Positions 43,699 through 50,915 of a DNA stretch of 64,000 nt are shown one piece after another. The position numbers and the translations under genes are program-made. Each line of letters starts with the position of its first letter. The stretch's first letter is position 1. Source of the stretch: Gammaproteobacteria bacterium (GTDB taxonomy: Bacteria; Pseudomonadota; Gammaproteobacteria; Competibacterales; Competibacteraceae); contig JACKNE010000010.1 of NCBI GenBank assembly GCA_024235035.1, forward strand, positions 193,581-257,580. The letters run 5' to 3'. The notes below the pieces were generated by a model. That model did no database searches. It worked only from the letters and a program-made list of their open reading frames with translations, and was not told the origin of the DNA.

Positions 43699-46600
43699 GG
43701 CATCGCTACCCATCGGTCGTTGACCCGTCCTACATCGCCGGCTTTGGCCAGGTGCAGTAGCGTCATCCCCACCAGCGCCGGTGACGCGCCCTTGCCGTTG
43801 CCGCATTGGCGCGTGATTTCGTCGGTATCGAATCCTGCCGGTTGACCACGCAACAAGGTCAGGATGCGTGTAGCCAAAGGGGAGTCGCTTTGTTCGCCAC
43901 GTTCGTTGTTTTCGGGTTCACGATGCGCGGGAAAATTTTCTACCTGATTATTTTTAATACCGCTAATGCCGCTAATACCGCAATTTTCGGATTTCGATAG
44001 CGGTGAAGGTGCGGTGTTAGCGGCATTAGCGGTATTAGATTTTATCGACCTAAAATTTTTTGTCGTTTCAACACGCCATAAAGCCAGCTTGCTATGGCCA
44101 TCTTTTCCTTTAAGAACAAGCCGTAAGCCGTTTTCTGCACGTCCGGTATACTTTCGTAGGTAATGACTGAGCAGGCGGGTATTGATTTTGTCACCGTCCT
44201 TGCTGGCGACTTCCTGAAGCACGGCTTTCAATTCTCGGGTTTCGGTACCGGCCACTTCGCTGACCAACATGGGTTGGTTCTTGAAGGTGTCGTACCAGCA
44301 CTCCAACAGCGCACCTAAACCGGTTCGAATCGGATCGCGATCACGTAGACGCTCTTGGGTCAGTACCGGGTCAGTTTCGCCCAAATACACCAGGGCATTG
44401 CGAATCAGTCGCGACCAGTCGTTGAAGCGAACAAAGGGGGTTAATCCCGGATCGGGAAAATTCATTACGACATAATGGCGTAATACCGTTATTACCGCAC
44501 TGGCCAGCCGGGCGCGCTGCTGTGGAATCCATGAATACAGGTCACGATCAAAGACTTGTTGTTCAGGCCGCTCGGTGGGCGGGTTCAGGAATCCCATGAT
44601 GGCGCGGTCGTTCAAGTCATCCATCAGCGTCAAGGCATTGCCGGTGGCGAACCACGTCAACCGGCAGGGGAGCTCGGGATTTTTGTTCAGCCCCAGCACG
44701 CGCCCTTTGTAGGTTTGTTGCGTCAGCACGGAACAAAGCCGGTCGCTTCCTAAAGGGCGATTGATGTTGTCGATCAGCACCAGGGGTACCGCTGAAAGCA
44801 AGATACCCATGAGGCGCTTTTCTTCCTCGGTTTCATCGGTGGCCTGACTCATGGCGGGCGCCGTGCGGCCTGTAGCAATCAACGCGGGAATGTCGGCTTG
44901 AAAGCTCTTACCGGACCCGGGCCGGGTGGCTGAGAACGCATGAAGGGGTGCCGTATTCAGCCGATGACGAACCGCAACGGTCAGAATCCCGCTCAAGGCT
45001 ACAGCGCGATCTTGGGGCGCTTCGTAGGGGAAATCCTTGATCACATCGCGCAAATCATCCAGGGCGCGTTCAGCCTGGACCTTGGTGGGACGGTCAGGAA
45101 TCGGGTCAAACTCCATCCCGCCACTGTCCAGGAACAACCCCGATGCTGGATCGTAACCCGGACGGATCAAGACCGTTCCATCCCGGCGCAAGGTTGGACT
45201 TTCAACGACACCCGTCAGGTAAGGGAACCGCCAGTGTCCCGCCAGATCAAGCAGCATGGCCGCTAAGGAGCGTGGAGCATCGACCCGCCGGGGGCCATCC
45301 ATGGTCATCTTTTGCCATTGGATGACTTGGTTCATCCGCCACAGTAGGAAGTCAGTGGTCACCGGAATCAAGGTCAAAGATCCCGCCGGGCGGGTGAAGC
45401 CGTGTTCCTGCAGTTCTTGAGTAATGCGGGCTGTTCGGGTCAACATTCCCGCACGTTGGTATAAGTCCGGGCAATGATCGATCAAGGCTTGCTCGGCTTG
45501 TTCCAGCATGACCGCTAAAGCACCCCTTTCCACCGTGATGACAGGGGCGTTTTCACCCTCGGGTGCCTTGGGCGGTGGTTCGAGTGTCTTTTTGCGTGAA
45601 CGTGAATCTGTGTCTTTCCAACCTAACGCTTTTGGCTGGACGCTAAGTTGATCGCAGAGCCAAAAAGCCGCGTTTTTTGGCATGTCTCCATGAGCGGCCA
45701 TAACAAGATCGATCGGTGTTCGCTTCCCCTGCTGCGGGTCGCCTTGGTCGTGAACGCCGAAATCCTTGATGCCGTCCTGCTGAATGCTTAAATCCTCTTC
45801 GCAATCCCGGTGCAAGTTCCGGCTCTTGACCCGGTAACCATTCCGGTAGGGCTTGGCGTCCGGGTAGAGTACGGGAACCCATGCGCTCAGATTTGCCAAT
45901 GCGGCTTGGTTGACGTTCCAAAAGAAGTCAGACTTTTTGGCGCTGGCAGGCGAATTTGATTGAGCGGTTCCGATCGGGCGTATTGGCACTGCTGGCGCTG
46001 GAAGCGTTGCCGCCAGTTCCTGCAATAGATCGACGGGGACGATTTCAACCGGCTCAGGTACGGTCAGCAGGCGTGAAACCCGATGCGGCCTGTCATCGGT
46101 CGGGTCGCCTTTCGCCGCTACCGTCCCGTACACCTTTGAAATCCGGGCCGCATTGAAAACCCCGGTATCGATCTTGACGGCATCATCATCAAAGCGTGAA
46201 GCCAGCGCCGCCAAGGTATTTTGAATCAGCGTCTTGCTATCGGCATCGTTTGGCAGGTCAATCCGATACAGCAAATGGCCACCGTTGCCACTGTCGGCAT
46301 AAACCGGCATCGGCCAGCCTTGCTCAGTCAGCCAGGATCGAATCTGCCCGCATCGATCCAAGGCTGATTGGTGTTCATCGTGGCTTGATGAAATACCAGC
46401 GGGCCGCACCGGGTCAGCGTCAATCAACAGCCAGCGCCGGCAAAGGATGTCACTATCGGCGGTGGTCGATTCCGCGTAAGGTGCTACCCGGTTCGCCGCT
46501 CTTGCCAGCAGTGCCGGGTTAACCGGGTTGAGCGTGACATAGACACCAGGGGCTTTCTGGTTGACGGTCGCGACAGCTTTGGCGGCGACGCTCAAGTCAT

Positions 46601-46730
46601 CAAAGTAGCCGCTGGCGGTTGATGGTCGAGCGCCGTTCAGCTTGGCTTTGGGTAGCCGGATCTCAAAGATGCTATCCGGCGCGTTGAACAATGAAAGGGT
46701 TTGCAGGATTTCAGCTTCATGCACGTTCAT
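43695..46730 (-). CDS. Element primase-helicase (AEP-type prim-pol plus AAA+ helicase)
   Basis: 1011 aa, the likely replication protein of the element. The N-terminal prim-pol domain shows the acidic pair LLIDADP (101-107), SGNGGHLLY (147-155) and a DTGVFNAARISKVYGT block (188-203). The helicase core has Walker A ATRPGSGKS (601-609) and Walker B AVPLVLIDNIN (647-657). A low-complexity linker (about 898-926, NTANAANTA and CGISGISGI) is encoded by iteron-like inverted repeats. It is followed by a possible winged-helix tail (from about 960). An AAGGAG site precedes the ATG. A structured leader lies directly upstream. Confidence 0.85.
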   Translation of the reverse strand: MNVHEAEILQTLSLFNAPDSIFEIRLPKAKLNGARPSTASGYFDDLSVAAKAVATVNQKAPGVYVTLNPVNPALLARAANRVAPYAESTTADSDILCRRWLLIDADPVRPAGISSSHDEHQSALDRCGQIRSWLTEQGWPMPVYADSGNGGHLLYRIDLPNDADSKTLIQNTLAALASRFDDDAVKIDTGVFNAARISKVYGTVAAKGDPTDDRPHRVSRLLTVPEPVEIVPVDLLQELAATLPAPAVPIRPIGTAQSNSPASAKKSDFFWNVNQAALANLSAWVPVLYPDAKPYRNGYRVKSRNLHRDCEEDLSIQQDGIKDFGVHDQGDPQQGKRTPIDLVMAAHGDMPKNAAFWLCDQLSVQPKALGWKDTDSRSRKKTLEPPPKAPEGENAPVITVERGALAVMLEQAEQALIDHCPDLYQRAGMLTRTARITQELQEHGFTRPAGSLTLIPVTTDFLLWRMNQVIQWQKMTMDGPRRVDAPRSLAAMLLDLAGHWRFPYLTGVVESPTLRRDGTVLIRPGYDPASGLFLDSGGMEFDPIPDRPTKVQAERALDDLRDVIKDFPYEAPQDRAVALSGILTVAVRHRLNTAPLHAFSATRPGSGKSFQADIPALIATGRTAPAMSQATDETEEEKRLMGILLSAVPLVLIDNINRPLGSDRLCSVLTQQTYKGRVLGLNKNPELPCRLTWFATGNALTLMDDLNDRAIMGFLNPPTERPEQQVFDRDLYSWIPQQRARLASAVITVLRHYVVMNFPDPGLTPFVRFNDWSRLIRNALVYLGETDPVLTQERLRDRDPIRTGLGALLECWYDTFKNQPMLVSEVAGTETRELKAVLQEVASKDGDKINTRLLSHYLRKYTGRAENGLRLVLKGKDGHSKLALWRVETTKNFRSIKSNTANAANTAPSPLSKSENCGISGISGIKNNQVENFPAHREPENNERGEQSDSPLATRILTLLRGQPAGFDTDEITRQCGNGKGASPALVGMTLLHLAKAGDVGRVNDRWVAMP
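43955..44037. repeat. Iteron-like inverted repeat array inside the primase gene
   Basis: Three head-to-tail 9-bp units TAATRCCGC (43955-43982) face three inverted units (44010-44037). The two 28-bp arms differ at one base and are 27 bases apart. Related units recur at 44473-44498 and 47846-47858. Clustered iterons by a primase gene are typical of origins in P4-like satellites and plasmids. Confidence 0.65.
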
Positions 46731-46754
46731 CTAAAAGTCTCCTTGTTGCATCCG

Positions 46755-46841
46755 GGAGACTGACGAATCACCCACATTCCGGTAGAATCGACACTTGCTG
46801 AGGGTGTCGATTTTTTTTGAATGTGGGCGAGGCCAGTCTCC
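46755..46841. promoter_or_regulatory. Nested three-stem structure in the primase leader
   Basis: Three concentric stems: GGAGACTG (46755) with CAGTCTCC (46834), CCCACATTC (46771) with GAATGTGGG (46819), and AATCGACAC (46786) with GTGTCGATT (46804). A competing hairpin (GGCCAGT...ACTGGCC, 46831-46862) shares bases with the outer stem. It occupies the leader between the 46850 gene and the primase start, as an attenuator or regulatory RNA would. Confidence 0.6.
46786..46819 (+). terminator. Plus-strand intrinsic terminator opposite the primase leader
   Basis: A perfect 9-bp stem with a nine-base loop, followed on the plus strand by eight T in a row (first T shared with the stem). All protein genes here run on the minus strand, so it would end an antisense RNA starting near the primase start codon. 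No clear promoter was found. Confidence 0.6.
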
Positions 46842-46849
46842 TAAGTTTG

Positions 46850-47086
46850 TTAGGAACTGGCCTTTTCGTTTGGCGCTTCAGCATCCTGTCGCAATGACTC
46901 CACGAACAGGGCGCGCTGAACCGGATCGGGCAACACCTCTTCAAGTACGGATCGAAAATCCGGTTCTTCATCCAACAGGTAAAGGATGCACCTCGCTCTG
47001 GAAGCTCGGGGCATGGCGTTGAAGCGATCCAAAAAGGCTTGCACCTCGGGGGAAGTGTCAGCAGGGGAAGTCATCGTCAAGCTCAT
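46850..47086 (-). CDS. Hypothetical element protein
   Basis: 78 aa, acidic, no recognised family (AFLDRFNAMPRASRARCILYL, then acidic helices). A GAGGG site precedes the ATG and the gene starts 14 bases after the previous one. It is probably part of the early operon. Confidence 0.55.
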   Translation of the reverse strand: MSLTMTSPADTSPEVQAFLDRFNAMPRASRARCILYLLDEEPDFRSVLEEVLPDPVQRALFVESLRQDAEAPNEKASS

Positions 47087-47099
47087 CGCGGTATCCCTC

Positions 47100-47585
47100 T
47101 TAGTGACGTCCCAAATCCGGCATCAAGTACCGGGCGGTCAGTTGGGCGACTTTCAGATATTCCATGACGCCATATTGGATCGTTGGATTTGGATGAGTCT
47201 TCAACCAAGTCGCCAACAATGCCAGGTCGCATTGAACGGCGTAGACATCTTGGATCAGCCGCTCACGATTGACCTCTAGGGGTGTTTCAATCCGGGGCTT
47301 TGGGGGATAAGGCGGACGGTAGTTTGAGGATGAGTCGGGCATGTGAGCCTCCACGAATTTCAGAGAGAACCGCCCAGATTGAGGGGCGGGGGACTCACTC
47401 TCGGCATTCGTGACGCCGGGACCGGTATTGGTTATTTCCGGTTCCTCATCCCCCATTGCGGGGCAAGGCGCAACTCGCCCGTTCCGGGCATAAAAAAACC
47501 ACGGCTGACGGGCGCGGGGATAGGCCGCACGAATTTCAGAGAGGATTTCAGTATAGTCCGCAATTGACGAGTTGCAAGGGGGCAT
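47100..47585 (-). CDS. Hypothetical element protein
   Basis: 161 aa from ATG 47585 (an in-frame TTG at 47591 overlaps the previous gene). No recognised family. It has an N-terminal segment IADYTEILSEIRAAYPRARQPWFFYARNGRV, a Pro/Glu-rich middle and a helical end (DLALLATWLKTHPNPTIQYG). It is closely packed with its neighbours on the same strand. Confidence 0.55.
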   Translation of the reverse strand: MPPCNSSIADYTEILSEIRAAYPRARQPWFFYARNGRVAPCPAMGDEEPEITNTGPGVTNAESESPAPQSGRFSLKFVEAHMPDSSSNYRPPYPPKPRIETPLEVNRERLIQDVYAVQCDLALLATWLKTHPNPTIQYGVMEYLKVAQLTARYLMPDLGRH

Positions 47586-47587
47586 AG

Positions 47588-47785
47588 TCAAGCCGCCTTT
47601 TTGCCAAGTGTCGGCAAGGCCGCATAGAACCCTTGCTTATCGATCAGGGTTCGATGACCAACCTTGATGACGCAATCGGCCAGCGCCGCCTTGTGCTTGA
47701 CCAACATGTTTCGGATAGCACCTTCACTGAAAACGCCGTCCGATTCGCGGGCCAGGTTCTTGACGGTTGTGAGTTGAGATTGCAT
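47588..47785 (-). CDS. Small DNA-binding regulator, excisionase/AlpA-like
   Basis: 65 aa. The pattern VKNLARESDGVFSEGAIRNMLVKHKAAL followed by VIKVGHRTLIDKQGFYAAL is common among small winged-helix phage and island regulators encoded near integrases. The N-terminal half would be the helix-turn-helix and VGHRTLID the wing. It probably controls excision or early genes. An inverted-repeat-rich region lies just upstream. Confidence 0.65.
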   Translation of the reverse strand: MQSQLTTVKNLARESDGVFSEGAIRNMLVKHKAALADCVIKVGHRTLIDKQGFYAALPTLGKKAA

Positions 47786-47845
47786 GTAATTTCCTCGCGT
47801 TGCTGAATGAACGTGAGGAAGTGTGCAGCGAAAAAACCGCGTTGT

Positions 47846-47890
47846 GCGGTATTACCGCGAACTTTCGCGGTAACAAATTTTGTTACCGCG
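47846..47890. repeat. Palindromes between two element genes
   Basis: GCGGTA-T-TACCGC (47846-47858) contains the iteron unit seen in the primase gene. CGCGGTAACAAA-T-TTTGTTACCGCG (47866-47890) is a perfect 12-bp inverted repeat overlapping the stop of the upstream minus-strand gene. The latter may terminate transcription, and both may bind a replication or regulatory protein. Confidence 0.6.
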
Positions 47891-48449
47891 CCTTGAAGGC
47901 AGCGGCGAGGTGTTTGGATAGTGTTTTTTCGTTGCTAGGGGCTGTAATCCCTTTGCGAGATAGTTCAGCTAGAAGTACCTCGGCTTCCTTGCGGTAAGCA
48001 CCGCTGTTCGGTTTGATGCCGTGCAATTCCGCCAAGGCGCGAATGATGTCCAATAGGGTTTGCCGCTCAGTGGCGTGCAAGGGCTTTTCGACAGGTGGCG
48101 GTCCAGAAAACAGCAACTCCGGGTAAATACCTCGTTGTTCACACCAGGCTTTAAGCTCATCACGAGTGATGCGGATCATCGTTTCTGTGTACGGGTGCCT
48201 AACGACTGGGCGGTCATCAGTATTGCTATCCATTTTGATGCGGCGCATCCCTATCCGCTCCTCCCGAACTTTCTCGACCTGGGTCACGGTCGCCGGGAGC
48301 TTCCCGGAATCAATATCACGCTGGATCTGTCTTTGAATCATGTTCACGTGGGCTGTTTCTTCCTTGGTCGTGATGACTAACAGGCCAGCGACAGCAAGGG
48401 CCGCTTCACGGTCGGTGAACACATCCATCAACGCATAGGGACTCGTCAT
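47883..48449 (-). CDS. Hypothetical element protein
   Basis: 188 aa from ATG 48449 (15 bases inside the longer frame). The family is not recognised. The C-terminal third (TLLDIIRALAELHG, then IKPNSGAYRKEAEVLLAEL and a Lys/Ala-rich end) is a compact helical region that I associate with proteins encoded beside integrases. The N-terminus is acidic and helical. It is the first gene after the integrase. Confidence 0.6.
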   Translation of the reverse strand: MTSPYALMDVFTDREAALAVAGLLVITTKEETAHVNMIQRQIQRDIDSGKLPATVTQVEKVREERIGMRRIKMDSNTDDRPVVRHPYTETMIRITRDELKAWCEQRGIYPELLFSGPPPVEKPLHATERQTLLDIIRALAELHGIKPNSGAYRKEAEVLLAELSRKGITAPSNEKTLSKHLAAAFKAR

Positions 48450-48527
48450 GTCGCACCTTTGCACCTTGGAGGAAAGAGCCGCGCCAGGGCCGGGAAAGGT
48501 GCGAACCCGGCCTTTTCACGGGCCAGG

Positions 48528-49775
48528 CTAGGCGCGGCGGTTCGATGATTGCGGGAAGGGGATCACCTCGGCGGCGGAAGGTTGGCATAGGTTCATCAGC
48601 CGAATGGCGACGGTTTCAGCCGCCAGGCGTAATTGCTCCCGGTTAGGGCGTGCGTAGTGGTTCAAAGTGACATCCCCCCCTGTGGAATGATTGAGCAACG
48701 CCTTTACCTGGGGGTAGGGAATCCAGTCTTGCGCCAGGGTGGCCCATGTGCGCCGTAGATCGTGAGAACTGAAGGTAATGCCGGTGGTTTCGATGATTTG
48801 ATCAATGGCGCTTTGAACGCTGGTGAATTCGGCCTTGTCGCCAGGAAACACGAAGTCGTTACCTTCGATGCGGAGTGCTTGACGTTCCTGCAAGAGAGCG
48901 GCCACAGGGGGGGTGATTGGAAGCGTTAACGGCTTGCCATTCTTGGTGTCGGTCACGGTCAGTACGCCATCCTCCCAATGGACACAGGGCCAGCGCAACC
49001 GGGCCGCTTCGGTACGGCGTAGTCCGGTGAACAGCAGGAATCGTAGGTAATCTCTTGCGATCGGGTTGCTGACTTGGTTGGTTGCGTTCCACCAGGGGCG
49101 CAATTCGCTGGGAGAAAGGCAGCGGGTCCTGGGCGCTTGGCGATGCCAGACCTTGGCGCGCGATAGCACCTTGACCGGGGAATCGCCGCTCAATCCTTGA
49201 GTAGCCAAGGTGAAGTTGATGATGGCGTTCGTCATTCGGAAGGTCAGATTGGCGCACACCGGGCCGGACTGTTCAGAGAGTGCCTGGAAACGCTGCAATA
49301 CATCGCGTTCGGTGATGCTCAGTAGCGGGCGATCCAGCCAGGTGCTCAGGTGTCCAGCGATGAATCGTTGGTAGTTTGCCTGGGTTCCCGATTTGAGGGG
49401 TCGCAGCTTGAGGTATTCGGCCAAGGCATCACGCAAGGTGATGGACTGGGCGCGGGCTTGACGGCGGGCCTGAATGGGATCGATACCGCTGGCTAGTTGC
49501 CCTAGTAGACTTTTGGCCTGCTGGCGGGCTTCTTCCAGGGTCAGGGTGGTAAAGTCACCGATCTTGATGCGTCGGCCTCGGCTCCCGACGCCTTTGACCA
49601 CACAGTAGGATTTGTGACCACTCGGAGAGACGCGCAACGCCAAGCCAGGTTGCCCGGTATCGCGGACTTCATACCGCTGGGTCGCCGGCTCCAGCGCCGC
49701 CAGGCGCTTCATGGTGAAGCGTAGCGTTTTGTCACCGTCCAACCGGGTCGCTCCTGGGTCGCTGTAAGGCGGCAA
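48528..49775 (-). CDS. Tyrosine recombinase/integrase of the element
   Basis: 415 aa. The N-terminus has the arm-binding DUF4102-type domain (RYEVRDTGQPGLALRVSPSG, then RRIKIGDFTTLTLEEARQQA), followed by a core-binding domain. The catalytic domain has GLRRTEAARLRW (Arg), HDLRRTWATLA (His and Arg) and NHYARPNRE (Tyr). It is P4-type. The frame opens with TTG 49775, and another TTG at 49742 or ATG 49712 may be used. The 22-bp repeat covers codons 4-11, so the extreme N-terminus could be a junction product. Confidence 0.9.
   Translation of the reverse strand: MPPYSDPGATRLDGDKTLRFTMKRLAALEPATQRYEVRDTGQPGLALRVSPSGHKSYCVVKGVGSRGRRIKIGDFTTLTLEEARQQAKSLLGQLASGIDPIQARRQARAQSITLRDALAEYLKLRPLKSGTQANYQRFIAGHLSTWLDRPLLSITERDVLQRFQALSEQSGPVCANLTFRMTNAIINFTLATQGLSGDSPVKVLSRAKVWHRQAPRTRCLSPSELRPWWNATNQVSNPIARDYLRFLLFTGLRRTEAARLRWPCVHWEDGVLTVTDTKNGKPLTLPITPPVAALLQERQALRIEGNDFVFPGDKAEFTSVQSAIDQIIETTGITFSSHDLRRTWATLAQDWIPYPQVKALLNHSTGGDVTLNHYARPNREQLRLAAETVAIRLMNLCQPSAAEVIPFPQSSNRRA
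49744..49765. repeat. Candidate attachment site core, right copy (attR)
   Basis: Identical over 22 bases to 40030-40051. It lies within the first codons of the integrase frame. Confidence 0.6.
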
Positions 49776-49816
49776 TTTCTAGCCATACCTAGAAACAAGC
49801 AAATGCGTTAGGATAC

Positions 49817-49889
49817 TGATTCTGCATCGAATGCAATCATTCAGCAATACCTGGAAATACCGTTTAATGATACAAACCGATACAAAAAT
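49817..49889. repeat. Imperfect direct repeat, right copy
   Basis: Partner of 39884-39955. It lies upstream of the integrase gene and ends about 80 bases before the Spy-like gene. It may hold the integrase promoter or arm sites. Confidence 0.6.
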
Positions 49890-49966
49890 CCCCTCCTGGC
49901 AAAACCCCGGTTACAAAAAAGGCGTCTAATACGCCCATGTTCAACGAGCAACCGAGGAGTTCAACC

Positions 49967-50545
49967 ATGAAAGCATTATCCAAGAGTTTGTTAGCCGTCG
50001 CCGTGGCGGCGGGTTTAGGTCTCTCCGCTCTCGTCATCGCCAGTCCTTGGGGCGGACATGGTCCGATGATGGGCGGTGGCGGCGGCGATTGCCCAATGAT
50101 GGGGGGTGGTCGTCACGGTGGTCATTCAGGTCAGCGCCAGGCGATGATGCAGCAATACCACGCGGAACGCATGGAACTGCTGGAAGCGCGCCTCAAACTG
50201 AAGCCGGAACAGGAAGCGGTTTGGAAGGGCTTTCTCGCCGCTCAGGATGCCCATCACGCGATGATGTTCAAAGCCAAACAGGAAATGCGTGACCGAGACG
50301 AAACCGCATTGGCCCACTTCGAAGAACGGGCGCAGATCATGGAGCAGAACCTGGCCAGCATGAAAGACATGGCCAAAGCCGCTGGCGATTTGTACGCGGC
50401 TCTCGATGCGAACCAAAAATCGGTGATGGACAAATTCTTTACCGATCGGCCCATGGGGCGTGGACAGAAGCCTGGCTGCAAATTCGCTGCGGCTCCAGCG
50501 CAACCGGCTAACGTCCCCGCCGAGCCGGTTGACGACAACGAATAA
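49967..50545 (+). CDS. Spy/CpxP-family periplasmic protein
   Basis: 192 aa from ATG 49967, which follows a GAGGAG site. A signal peptide (MKALSKSLLAVAVAAGLGLSALVIA) is followed by a Met/Gly/His-rich segment (GPMMGGGGGDCPMMGGGRHGG) that may bind metal. A helical domain comes next with two LTxxQ-like motifs (LKPEQEAVW and LDANQKSVMDKFF). Spy and CpxP act as periplasmic chaperones or stress sensors. It is the first chromosomal gene to the right of the element. Confidence 0.82.
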   Translation: MKALSKSLLAVAVAAGLGLSALVIASPWGGHGPMMGGGGGDCPMMGGGRHGGHSGQRQAMMQQYHAERMELLEARLKLKPEQEAVWKGFLAAQDAHHAMMFKAKQEMRDRDETALAHFEERAQIMEQNLASMKDMAKAAGDLYAALDANQKSVMDKFFTDRPMGRGQKPGCKFAAAPAQPANVPAEPVDDNE

Positions 50546-50851
50546 ACCGGGTCGGGTGGGCGTGGCCCACCTTGAGGATCGAAAGGGTGGGCTATGCCCA
50601 CCCTTTCATCATGCGCCGAAATGGGTTTCCACCACGATCAAGATTTTCCCGCCACTCTGTTCAGCACACCTATTTTTCATCATATCGCCGGCTTTACCGC
50701 ATATCAGCAGTCCAAATAAATCCGCAAATTTGTTATGTTAATCGGATTGGCGGCCCAGGCGGCGCACCAGGTATCGGATCTTTCACCGTGAACCCTGGAG
50801 TGTTGCGCCTCGAACCTGACGCTCGCTTCCTCTCATGAGAAGGTAAGGACG
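50546..50851. other. Intergenic region before glgB
   Basis: Apart from the two hairpins at 50555-50607, this 306-base stretch holds no gene I can support. The glgB ribosome site (AAGGTAAGGA) is at its right end. Confidence 0.5.
50555..50607 (+). terminator. Double hairpin after the Spy-like gene
   Basis: GGTGGGC-GTG-GCCCACC (50555-50571) is followed by a perfect 12-bp stem, GAAAGGGTGGGC-TAT-GCCCACCCTTTC (50581-50607). It starts nine bases after the stop. It may be a terminator or another double-hairpin intergenic repeat. Confidence 0.65.
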
Positions 50852-50915
50852 ATGCTGGAAGAAAATATCCGGAAAATCATAGAATTGCGACATGATGCGC
50901 CTTATGCGGTTCTAG
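50852..50915 (+). pseudogene. glgB: 5' fragment of glgB, cut off by an insertion sequence
   Basis: ATG 50852, behind an AAGGA site, opens 21 codons reading MLEENIRKIIELRHDAPYAVL and stops being GlgB exactly at the IS boundary. The next GlgB residues (GPHYDSRERTL) resume in frame at 52492. Removing the IS and one CTAG copy joins AVL to GPHYD without a frameshift. This fragment carries the original start codon. Confidence 0.9.
50912..50915. repeat. Target site duplication, left copy
   Basis: CTAG, repeated at 52489-52492 on the other side of the insertion sequence. Confidence 0.85.

Larger units (their letters stand above)
39884..49889. mobile_element. Integrated satellite-like phage element, about 10 kb
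   Basis: A block of phage-type genes bounded by direct repeats. Tyrosine integrase is at the right end, followed leftward by small regulators, a primase-helicase and a fused prohead protease/major capsid gene. Portal, terminase, tail and lysis genes are absent. This set resembles phage satellites (P4-like or capsid-encoding islands) more than a full prophage. The precise ends are uncertain: either the 22-bp repeats (40030 to 49765) or the longer imperfect repeats. Confidence 0.75.

Noticed and set aside
43955..44037. CRISPR-like array
   Set aside because: The 9-bp units are adjacent with no spacers and are arranged as an inverted pair; no cas genes are present.
49776..49966. tRNA gene as integration target
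   Set aside because: No cloverleaf, anticodon arm or CCA end could be recognised near either end of the element.
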